NCBI GenBank assembly: GCA_021014325.1 | Contig: CM037472.1 | Coordinates: 10,354,001-10,418,000 of the forward strand | From: Plazaster borealis | Taxonomy: Eukaryota > Echinodermata > Asteroidea > Forcipulatida > Labidiasteridae | Length of the DNA stretch: 64,000 nt | Direction: 5' to 3' | Part shown: in pieces, positions 36,495-48,700 of the stretch | Numbering within the stretch: the stretch's first letter is position 1 | How the letters are laid out: every line of letters starts with the position of its first letter | Translations under genes and position numbers: made by a program | Notes under the pieces: model-generated | Database searches by the model: none | What the model saw: the letters and a program-made list of their open reading frames with translations, nothing else | What the model was told of the DNA's origin: nothing

Positions 36495-36775
36495 TCACAC
36501 CAACCTCTCCTGTTCTGGAACCGGTACCGCCTCCACACCCTCCTCATCAGCCACCTCTGGTTTGTTAGGACCGCCGGAATACTCCTGGGCCCAGGACTTG
36601 TAATTCTGCCAGTAGCTCTTCTCTGATTGTCCCATGTTGACGGACTTGCTGGAGTGACGCCTACGTCTTTTGTAGATGCAGATGGTTGTCAGGAGTATGA
36701 GGAGGATGAAGAGGATGAAGGACACACTGCCGCAGACGTACGCTGTGATGCGCAGCTGGTGGCTGGTAAGTACAT
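36495..36775 (-). CDS. Exon 5: membrane helix and cytoplasmic tail
   Basis: The acceptor cccaaacag joins in phase 1 to make GAT (Asp). It codes VLTSHQLRITAYVCG, a hydrophobic run (FILFILLILLTTICIY), KRRRR and a tail with Tyr-containing SYW, NYK and EYS sites, ending QERLV. The tail is acidic near its end. Stop TGA at 36497-36495. Confidence 0.9.
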
Positions 36776-39700
36776 CTGTTTGGGCAAAAAGCAGACACCT
36801 AGAGTTTAAAATCTTGAACCTATATGTGCTTAACAAAGGGGTTGGACCTGTTTGGTCCCCACAATGGGTGGGTTAATAAAGCCATTTGCGAGTTAGATTT
36901 AATTAGTGTCCGACTTGCTTAGTCACAACTTACCGCTTAAACTTGAATTCCTCAGGCTATAGAGACAGTTGCTATGTCACATGGTTCAGAGCAAGCTTTT
37001 GCGTAGTTACCTATGAGACTGCGAACACCTAAACAAAATTTTGAATGAATGTGTTTGGCACAATGGTACCAGGCTTTGCCCATCTGGAGGTTGCTATACA
37101 AAAGCTTGCCCCAAACCATTTGAGAGCAACCGTCTCTATAGTCTGAGGAATTCAAATTTAAGCAGTAACTTGTGACTAAGCAAGTCATTGTACCAGACAT
37201 TATTCAAATCTTACTTGCAAATGGCTTAATATTGTACAATAGTATAATTCAGTGCTACCTTACAAGAGAAATTAAAGGACCTCAATCATTATTGTTTTAA
37301 CGAACACATACTGCAGCCTTTCCTGTTGATAAGTCATTTCGTCGCTTGTTTGCGTATCTGCTGCATGCCCAGATTTTTTGCTACTTCCGACTCCAAAGCT
37401 GTTTACATGTGATTTTACCAAAAATCACCCTTTTCATCATTCCTTTGAATTCTGAGAAGACTTGAGTCTTTGAAAAACATATGTGGAAGCAAAGTCCAAA
37501 TATTAAACTTTTCTTGCATAAATCATCAAAGAAAAACTAGCTCAGTGCAACTCCTATGGGTTTCTGGTAATCAGTGGTGCCATCAGTTTGTGCGAAGTTG
37601 GCAAACCACAAAATGGCAAATGTAGTGGTATGTCGGTCATGCTAATTATTACAAACTATTACATGTTAGGTCCTGAAACTTGCTGAAAATTTTTACTGTA
37701 ATCAATTGCACAAAAAAACAATTTGCAAAAATACTGTGTTTTTTGAAATATGGGTCAATTCATGGGAACAGCGACGAATGCACAAATAGCTTTATGGATA
37801 TTCTTTACAATTGTGTTAATTTAAGCCTGATACTTCGTTCCTGTATTAAGGGCAATACCTTTGTTTTGTAAATAGCACCTCTTTGAGTGAAATTAAAAGT
37901 TCTAATGCAGAGGATTTTAAAGGGGCACCAAGGCAATGACCAGGACTCCTTTGAATATGAGGCTATCTAGTCTACAAAAGAAAATGAGAGATAAAATTTA
38001 CCTCCAGAATCAGCTGTACTTCCAATACCAGTCGTCTTGGCTTGTGAGGTATACCCTGGCAAGGTTGCTATGTTGTCCTTGTTGACGGTCGTCATCGTGT
38101 TGGCTGTAGCTGTCATCCCGACCTCAGTCGCCACATTTGACACCGGAGTTGAAGCATTTATGGGTGAAGGGTCATCTGGTTGCAGAATTGGCACGTTGAC
38201 ACGATCCTTACCAGGTCGAGTGAAATCTCTTTTGTCACCATCGGGCGGGACGGTCATGCCGTCCTCTCCCAGAAATCGGAAGTCTACTACTGAAGTACCC
38301 GATTCTGTGATGTCTCCTGTGACATGGGATGTTACCGAGTCAGCAGACACGAGGCTGGCATCTATGAAGTGCATACTGAAGCCTGGACCGTTTCCAGACA
38401 TCGTCTTGAGCTCAATGACGACAGAGTTCCCAGTTGAGATGAGAGGAGATGGTGGGACGTTCCCGCAAAACTCATAGTGACTGCCATCCATTAAAACACT
38501 GACAGAAGCCGAATCTTCAGAACAAGTGGATGTATCAACCTCGTAGTCATCCAGGAAAAAATCCAGGAAAGTCAGATGAATTCCTTGGTCTCCTGGTATA
38601 GTGATGGTCCAGGTACACTCTTCTCCTTGAGGCATACCCTGAGGGAAATATGGCGAGCGGATGACTCCCTCGGGATTACTGAAAACCTTTTCACAAGGAG
38701 CGTCACTTATAAGACTGCCTTCAGTAACCTGAGTGGCACTGTCCACTTCATGAGAGCTCATTGGTAATGTTGTTTTACCAGCATCCGACACTTGACTTGT
38801 AGCACTTGTACTTTTGTCTCCATCGGTGAAAACTGGGCCGAAAGATCCTTGATACGTTTCAGCACTGATGAATTGATAAGTCGCAAAAAATCCAAAGTCT
38901 ATACCGAACATGCTTCTGAAAGTCACCACCATCCTGTTAGTTGGAGAGATTATTCTGGGCGGTTGCTGTTGACCACAGTAAGTGTAGTCACTCACACCGT
39001 AGGAGTCAGTAGTGGTGACGACAAGGTGGGAGTATTTAGTATCGCACGGAGGGAAATCGTCAGAGTCCAGCAGGAATTGGGAGAAGTCCAGACGTACAAG
39101 CCATCCAGTAGGAGCAAGCATGATCCACCGACACACCACTTCTTGTGGATACATACTGGGGTAGTTGGGCGATGAAAAGTGACCTCTGCCTTGCATGAGG
39201 GTAAACAGGCATCCCTCTGAAACCTCCTCTCCGGGATTTTGGGTCTTCATGACAGATTCCTTGGAGGTAGGTTGGCTGTGTCTAGGTGTTGGTGTAACTG
39301 GTTCTTTGGTTAGAAACCCAATATCTCCAGTACGAATGTCAGACGAGTATGTTGCTTTGAATCCACGACCAACGCCATAGGTGCTATGGAACGCCAGCTT
39401 TAGCTCACCATACGAATACACAGTGGCCTTCATTTCATTTGAGCAGATGAGTAGTTCCGAGTTTCCACTGGCGATGTTGTAGGTAGTGAGGGCTACATGG
39501 GTGTACAATGTATTGCATTGTCCGTTCTCACCGGTTATTGCATCAAAGTCGATATCGTCAAACATGAGAGTGATGAATGTCTGACGAGCCGGTCTGATGA
39601 TCCATAGTTTGTCTATATTGTGCGGGAACTGCACTGGGTAGTTTGGTGAGAGTATCTGCCCAGATTGCGCAGTTAATACCATGGGGGATATGACACTTTC

Positions 39701-42700
39701 AGTAGCAGCTGGTACTGCGGTTGTCCTAACATCACTGCTGGATGAACTGTATGCTTGGTATGAAGCTTTAAAGCCACGTCCCATACCAAGGTTACTTTCA
39801 AAATACACCACCGCGGAATGCGTTCTCATTTTCAATATTTCAGGCTGTTCACTACCACAGAGGAGATGGGTTTCCTCGATGCCGCCTTCCCCTGGGTAGC
39901 TGACTCTGACGTACGAGTAGTGAATAGAGCAATCAGGCTGCACCATGGGATTGTCAACATCAAAGTCTAGAAACCTGAGGGCGATGAAGTGTGTGCTATC
40001 GACAAAGATGTTCCAGGAGCAGTTCGTCTCAATGGGGTACAAGTTAGGATACTCTGGGGATGAAAATTCAGCATAGTCTCCTCTTAGCATACGGCCGCAG
40101 AATGGAAGCTGCCTGCCCAATGCTGAACCGGATGTTGGTAAAACAGCAACAGTTGTTGGATCAACACTCGGAAGGGGTTTCGTAAAGTGATACTCTGCAC
40201 GGAAGCCTTTGCTGAAGCCGTACAAGCCACTGAAGATGATCAATAGTTCATTAGTTGATGCTACAAAGCTTGGAGGTACATCCTGACCACAGTACACCTC
40301 AGATGCACCGGTTCTTGTGTTGATGATCTTTAAGTTAGCGTACATCTCCTCACATCCGCTCTCAAATAAAACAGAATCCAAGTCAAAAGATTTGAAGACA
40401 ACGGTGATGGTGCCAGTCTCCTGTAGCTCTATGTACCATTGGCAGTTTACGCTGTGGGCTTTTTCCATTGTGGATAAATACGGAGACTGTATTACACCAT
40501 CCGGAGTGTCCAAAATACCACCACAGTCGAGCATCTGTTTGTCTGTTTTAGATGTTGGTTGTGTTTTTTCAGATGGATTTGAAGTAGATGGAAAGAGTTT
40601 GAAGTAATCATCGTCCAATTTGAGTGAAGAATAACGTGCTCGGAATCTTCCACCGTAGCCATATTGGCTGATGAAAGCAATGATTAATGAATTACTGGTT
40701 GACACAAAGTCGTCTGGAATATCTTGACCGCAGTAAATATGTTTTGGACTTGTCTCTTCGCTGCTGCCATCAATTACAAGTAGATGAGCGTATCTCGTGT
40801 CACACTCATTTTCAAAAGACATAGAATCTACATTGAAAACCGTGAAACTCAGTGCAACCTTTGAGTTAGCTTCCAACGTGATTTTCCATTTGCAGTTGAC
40901 ACCAGTGGTATAGTCGTCGGGGAAGTTCGGAGATTTAATTTCCCCAGTGGGTGTTGAGATATCTCCACCACACTCAGAAGGCAGAACAGCTAATGGCAAC
41001 TTGGATGTGGAAGGTGATAACGTATTGGTTATTATCCTGTCTGGTTCAACGACTGTGTATTCGGCAGTGAAACCTCCACCATACCCATAACTGGTGTAGA
41101 ATATTACAATCAGATAGTTAGATGATGACACGTAATTGTTCGGGAAATCCTGACCGCAATATACAGACTCAGAGCTGCCGTCTTTAGTCTTGACGTCTAC
41201 TATCTTGAGATAGTCGTACCGTTGGTCACACTGGCCATTTATGGACACTGAATCTAGATTAAAATCTGTGAAGGCAAGCTGAATTAGCCCCTTGTCTCCC
41301 ACTGTGATGGTCCATCTGCAAGTCATGCCAGTGGCTTGCTCACCTGAGTAGGAAGGAGATTGTATTGTCCCGTAAGGCAGGTTGAGGTCTCCACCACACT
41401 GGTATGAAGACTTATCAGTTAGTATATGTGCCTGTGTCGATTTGAATGGGGAAGAAAGTGCAGCTGTAACTTGTCTCGGATTGAGCCATCCAAAATCAGC
41501 ATCTCGTACGACGTAAAACGCCTGAAAACCTTCCCCATAACCATACACCCCAACATAGTCAACAATCAGCGTTCTCGATGTGGAAGTGACTCTAGGAGGG
41601 ACGTTTTGGCCACAGAACATGTACGTCGACTCCCGATCCCTCACTTTGACATGAGCGTACCTCTCGTCGCACTGTCCGTCCACCTTGTAGGAATCAATAT
41701 CGAAAGCGGTGAAAGTCAGGAAAATAATCCATCCAGATTCCACTGTTATATTCCACCTGCAGTCATCGCCAGTCTGCTCAGGTAACTGAATGATACCACT
41801 TGGCTGGTTGAACAATCCCCCGCACAAAGGTTCCGTGACTGACATAGAGGAAGGTTGTACAGGTGTCACACCCAGCTTTGGGTCTCCCGAACCACTTCCA
41901 TCTGTTTTGAGAGCAAAATAAACTGCCCGAAATCGACCGCTGTATCCATATAAACTATCAAAAACGACAAGAAGTGTATTTGTGGTGGAGATGAATGGAG
42001 GAGGTAGCTCTTGTCCGCAGTAGATGTTGCTCTTACCCAAGTTGCCATCCACTACCTTAATATGGGCATAACCCTCGTTACATTTGTTGTCAATGGGGAG
42101 AGAATCCAAGTTGAACTCGGTGAAAGTGAGGGAGATGACTGCAGTGATATCCACCGATATGTTCCACTGGCAGCTCAAACCCGTTTCAAAGTCTCCCAAG
42201 TGGTCTGGCAACTGAACGACGCCTCTTGGGTTGTTGAAATTCCCTCCGCACACTGATTCGGTCGGCTTGACATCTGGAGGTGAAGTTAAGAGCACTTTTG
42301 AATCTTGCTGAAGAGCTGTGTAAACTGCGTGGAACCCTCCACCGTAACCAAACATACTAACAAAGATGAGTGTTAGTGTGTTGGTTGACGAGATAAAGAG
42401 CGGTGGAACCTCTTGCCCGCAGTACACATGACTACTCCCTTGGTTTCCATCAATTACTTTTACATGAGCGTAGCTTTCACTGCACCAGTTGTCGATTGGA
42501 AAAGAGTCCAAGTTGAAATCGGTGAAATTGAGGGCAATGATTAGTCCAGAGTCTACAGTTACCTTCCACTGGCAGTCAACACCGGCTTCAAAATCTCCAG
42601 GGTAGTTTGGTGACTGAATGACACCTGTCAGGTCCTCCAGGTTTCCTCCGCAGCGGTGTGGTGGTTGGTTTGATGGAATATCTGGACTTGTTGTTACGAG

Positions 42701-45700
42701 GGACTTTGAATCTTGCTGGAGAGCTTTGTAGAATGCGTAGAACCTTCCACCGTAACCAAGCATACTAACAAAGGAGATGGTTATTGTGTTGGTTGACGAG
42801 ATAAATAACGGTGGAACCTCTTGCCCGCAGTACACATGACTACTCCCTTGGTTTCCATCAATTACTTTCACATGAGCGTAGCTTTCACTGCACCAGTTGT
42901 CAATTGGAAAAGAGTCCAAGTTGAAATCGGTGAAATTGAGGGCGATGATTAGTCCAGAGTCTACAGTTACCTTCCACTGGCAGTCAACACCGGTTTCAAA
43001 TTCGCCAGGGTAGTTTGGTGACTTAATGACACCTGTCGGGTCCTCCAGGTTTCCTCCGCAGCGGTGTGGTGGTTGGTTTGATGGAATATCTGGACTTGTT
43101 GTTACGAGGGACTTTGAATCTTGCTGGAGAGCTTTGTAGAATGCGTAGAATTTTCCACCGTAACCAAACATACTAACAAAGGAGACAGTTAAAGTGTTTG
43201 TTGACGAGATAAATAACGGTGGAACCTCTTGCCCGCAGTACACATGACTACTCTCTTGGTTTCCATCAATTACTTTCACATGAGCGTAGCCTTCACTGCA
43301 CCAGTTGTCAATTGGAAAAGAGTCCAAGTTGAAATCAGTGAAATTGAGGGAGATGGTTAGTCCAGATTCTACGGTTATACTCCACTGGCAATCAACACTA
43401 GTTTCAAAGTCTCCAGGGTAGTTTGGCGATTTTATACTACCTCGCCATTTAGTCAATACACCTCCACACACTCGATCAGGCACTACTGTTGTTGAATACT
43501 GGTTATCGCGATCATCGCCCAGTTTATGCATAGCAAAGTCTGCACGGAATCCTGTACCATAACCATAACTACTAATAAACATCACAATTAGCGTGTTTGA
43601 TGCTGAAACTATGGTGTAGGGTACTTCTTGACCACAAAACACATGTTTCCCGCCAGTTTCTAGACCAGACCCATCATCAACAGTAACATGTGCATACCTG
43701 CTGTCACATTGATTATCTATCGGTGCTGAATCCAGATCAAAATGGGTGAAATTGAGAGAGATTCTTCCTTGTGATCCAACTGTGATGTTCCAACGGTAGC
43801 GAACACCCATTGGGTAAGCATCGGGATAGTTTGGTGATTGAAGTTCACCAGAGGGACTGGTGATCACCTGATTGAAGTTCCACGGCTCTCCGTCCGGAGC
43901 TAAGGTAGGTTGATCATCATCAAAGCCTAATCGAGGGCCTAGTCTTTCCGTGAGATCAAATCCAATCAGATCTTTCAATACATCTTCAACTGAGTCAATG
44001 CTACCATTGATACTCGTGTCTCTTTGTAGAGTGTTCAGAAGTTGCTGGGAGTAACCTCGAATGCATGATGCTTCCGGAATGTCTGACTGGATGCGGGAAG
44101 CATTCTGAATGGTGTAATTTAAGAACTCACTGGCCTTGGATATAATCTCTGAAACGCCGACTTCCAAAGTCTGTATGAGCAGAAATGGGAACAAGTGCAT
44201 ATTATCAAGAGCTGCATCTCCTGTGAGGTTGACACTTAGCATCTCAACTGGAGTGCTTGCTGTGAGTAATGATTTAGAGTACTCTAAACTCTGTGCCAGT
44301 CGTGATAGAGACTTGAAGGTTTCCAGCGTTTCATTCATTGTCACGTTCAGATTGTGGCAGGCCTGTATTATGCTACTTCTGTCATGTAAGTTGACATTGC
44401 CCAAAATGTTAAATACTTGAGACAGATACTGAGTTAGAGGGTTGTCAAAATCCTCTGAGGGCAAACTGGGTTCGGGTGCAATATCTGGGTAGGGAGGTGG
44501 TGGAGTTGGAGGCGGTGGTGATGGAGTTGGAGGCGGTGATGGAGGAACTGTTAACTGTTTGATATCAGCTTCTGGAGCATCTGTTGTTGAAGGTTTGCGC
44601 TGTTCTTTGGTGAGGGCTTGCCATTGTATTTTAACATCAGGCTGCTGTTCAGTGGTGGTTGCTGACTTGGTTGGAATTGGGAGATGCTGCTTGGAGATTG
44701 TTTCTTTTGGCTCATCGGAAAATGTTTTAACTGAGATTTCTGTAGTGCTTTTGGGTTGATATTGTACAGTAAATACTTGCTCTTGATGAGTGAACATTTG
44801 AGTGGGTTGTTTAGTTCCAATATCTTCAACGTCAGTCTGAGTATTAATGTAATGTTCAGTTCTGATCCCAGTTTCTTCTAGTTCAGTTCTGTATTGAGGT
44901 TTGTCGGTTCGAGGATCAGGTAGTCCAGTCGGAGAATCAGATTGCTGCCTTCTCCTGGTTACAGGTTTCAGTTCATAGATCTCAGTGAGAAGTTGTTCAG
45001 CTTCAGTTACAAGCTGCTGAACATCTGTTTTGGCCATAGCCACTGATGGCACTATAGTCGGAGAATCAGATTGCTGCCTTCTTCTGGTTACAGGTTTCAG
45101 CTCATAGATCTCAGTGAGAAGTTGTTCAGCTTCAGTTACAAGCTGCGGAACATCTGTTTTGGCCATAGCCACTGATGGCACTATAGTTGGAATAACATAG
45201 TGTTGTCCATACTTAGTTAAAGTTTTAGTTGTGTAGGACTCGGTTCCAACTTGTTTTCCAGTTTGAGTTCCCGGTTCTTGATTATCTATTTCAGTCACTG
45301 ATGGCTGTATAGTTGGAACAGTATACTGATTCCAAAGGCTTGTTAAGAGCTGGTGTCCATTTGATTTAGTAACTGGTTGCTGTTTAGCATCAGTTTGCAG
45401 CTTTCCTGTTTGACTTATAACTTGCTTCCCAGAGCTTGTTAGTTGCTGTAATTTTTTCCAATTTGTAAGTTCTTCAGTTTGAGTCACAAATTGTGAACCA
45501 GGCTTGGTTGTTGTTATAAGATTGGAGGTAGAGAGTAGTTGTTTCAATTGTGTTGTAGTTTCTTGTTCCGAAGTTAGTGATTTTGTTGTAGGTTGTAGCT
45601 CATCAGGCTTAGTTGAATGTTCCTGTTCAACTTCAATGACTGGAAGCTCTTCGATTTGAGTAACAAACTGTTGCCAAGACTTAGTTCCGAGATCTGGTTT

Positions 45701-48700
45701 AGAGGCGGACTGCTGTTTATCTTCAGAAACATCTCTAATTTGAGTCATAGTGTATTGTCCATCAGGCACAGTAACAGGTAGCAGTTTGGAAGTAGTGAGA
45801 AGTTTAGTTTCAGTGACAGGTTTTAGGAAATCAAATTCAGGTAATGAAGGTTGTTTAGTTTGACTAACAAACTGTTCTTGAGATTTTGTTGTCGGCTGAT
45901 AGTAAGCTTCGGATGCACGAAGCTCTTCAGTTGAACTAACAAATTGTTGTGCAGATGTAGAAACAGGTCCTGTTTCATCAGATTTAGATTTTGTAATTAT
46001 GAGTTGCCGTTCAGGAGTATGAAGCTGCATGGCCTTTGTTGAAAGTTGACGTTCAGCTTGAGCAGTGGTTTTCTGCTCAACTTGAGTATCTTCAACCGCT
46101 TGTGTTTCTGTTTGCAGTTCAGTTCTCATTTGTCGCATAACTCCAGTTGCTGGTTGCCAGTCGGACGGACTTACAGATTCTTGTTCAGATTGAAGTAGAG
46201 ATTCTTGTTCAGTTTGAGTAAGAATCGTCAGTTCAGTTTGGGCGACAGGTAGCAGTTCAGTTTCAGTAGCCTCTGGTTGTTTATTTGTTACAACCAAACT
46301 TTTGGCTGAGATTGCAAATTGCTCTTTTGAATGCGTTATAGGCTGCTCAGTTTTAAGTACACGATGCGAAGTTGCCCCATCGGTTGATGATATTGTTTGC
46401 AATTGAGATGTGCTTCGCGCTTCAGTTCTGGTAGCAGTTGTGTCTTCAGGGAGGATACGATAATCGGGTTGCGTGCTGAGGTCAGTCACAGACAAAGGTG
46501 TGTCTAATGAAGGTGGAATTGCGTAGTCTACAATAGAGCCCTCGCTATCTCCATAATACACCGAGCCAAAATGAGGATTACCAATTGCAACAGAATCAAA
46601 AGGGAAAATGTCTTCTGCTGTGAGTGTTAGTTGATCAGCCTCTTGGGTTAAAGGAAAGGTGGTTGCTGGATTAACAGATGATCGACGTAACAAAGTTGTA
46701 GGCGTTTCAGTGGTCTTGACTTCCGTTGATGATCTTCCAGCTGAGGATGACCCCACCTCTGTTCTTGGTTCAAAGGTTACCTGATCGGCAATATAATCCG
46801 AGAATTTCACCGAGTCCACAGACTGGAAGCTGATTAGGAAACCTTTCCCCTCATCTTTGCTGTTTGTGTGGAAGATGATCCAAACCTCATTGGTGACAGA
46901 AAGTATAGCTGACGGCAAGGACGAATCTGACAATAAAGCGTTGCAGAATATCCCAAGGCGCTGTCCGGTTCTTGAGCCATCTCTCATCTTGACGTAATCC
47001 TCCCCCGGGGTGCAGATGCCTCTAGAGCCCCCTTTGACATCGAAAAACATGAAGCGAAACAGCAACTGTAATGGAAGAAATATTTGACAAATGTTAAGTT
47101 TGCATTTTTTATTTTTTATATATTTTTATGAGAGATCGCAGAACATCACAAGGCCGGACAGCCACTTCAAGGTGAGGGCTTCACCTAACCGATTTGGGCT
47201 ATCGACCCGAATCAACTGCCACCAGGGGCACGTTGCCACCTACTCCTGGGGCTGAAACAGGGTAACCCCCTTAACATTCTGTAAGGATGTAGGCATGGGT
47301 CTCATCCACTAGGAGCCTGGCCGGTAGAGCAGGATGCACTACCTTTCCAACTTTTTAAAAAGTAATTATGGTTAAGTGCTTGCTCAAGGGCACAAGTGTC
47401 ATGACCGGGTATCGAACCCACACTCTGCTGTTGACAACGTCAGAGCTTGGGTCCGGTGAACTAGACCGCTCGGTCATGACACGCCACATTGGGGAAAAAG
47501 AATATTATTTCAAAACATTTGTCAAACAAATAAGATATTTTGTGATAGTGTGCAAGCTGGCAGAAAGACTTCTGGAACATGGACTTTTGTTTTCATTTCT
47601 GTTATCATATCAACCTCAACAAAGCTACAAAACTTAATAAGTGCTATTTCTAAAATACTTAATTGTCCTAGGTTTCATTCACCAGGCTGTAAGAGTTCAT
47701 GTAGGTGAAATAAACCTAGTGAGCGGTTTCTTATGATATACCTGTTTTGAAGCTGGAGCTTCTATTTTCCATACACAGAGGAGGTCTTGAGCATACCCTA
47801 CCGGGAAGCCAGGAGATCGGAGAGATCCAATCCCACTTTGGACTGTCCCACCACATTCTGAAAACGAAACAATTACATATGGTATTCATGAGACTTCAGG
47901 CTATCTGAACAACCAGGATGTAACCTGGGGTCGATTTCATTTCATTTCAGAACATTTATTTCAATGCTGTCCTTAGAGAAGGAATCATACATAGGTTTGA
48001 AGCACAATGAATACAATATAATGCTTAATTTTTAAATATAGTAATACAGGAATTAAATATCAAAATACACAAAAGGACAACATTTAGGTATGGGTGAAGC
48101 ATAAATGCTTTTGTGCCCGAACCTAGGGACAGACAAAATTACAGGAGAGGACAGGACAAAAGACATACATGTATACAGCAACATGAGTGTGCATGCAGGT
48201 ACTGAGACATACAATACGCAATAAATTAAGAGTTATGAATTATAAATATGCTTCAAGAAGTTGTTGATTTAGTTTGCAGGCAAATACAGTCAGTGAGGGT
48301 GACTTTTTGATAGACTCGCTAAGACTATTCCAGTAATTTATACCACGCTGAATAAGACTATTTTTAAACAATGACGTTCGATTATAACAGACATGTATAT
48401 TTTTTCTGGAAGAGTATTATGAGAATGTATATTAGAGGTTAACGTAAAGCACGAACTAAAACTATCAGGTAAAATATTTCACAAAACTCTTCCTATCTTA
48501 GGACTATGTCCTAGGCAATGCTAAGAGATAGGACTAGTCTTAAAGGCAGTGGACACTATTGGTAATTTCTCAAAATAATTATTATCATAAAACCTTTCTT
48601 GATTACGAGTAATGGGGAGAGGTTCATAGTATAAAACATTGTGAGAAACAGCTCCCTCTAAAGTGACGTAGTTTTCGAGAAAGAAGTAATTTTCCACGAA

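Noticed and set aside
44136..44829. Other frames within the CUB exon, both strands
   Set aside because: Shadows of the 3021-codon frame.
47063..47065. TTG start that would make exon 4 a free-standing gene
   Set aside because: It directly follows a splice acceptor, and the upstream exon supplies the missing half of CUB1 in phase.
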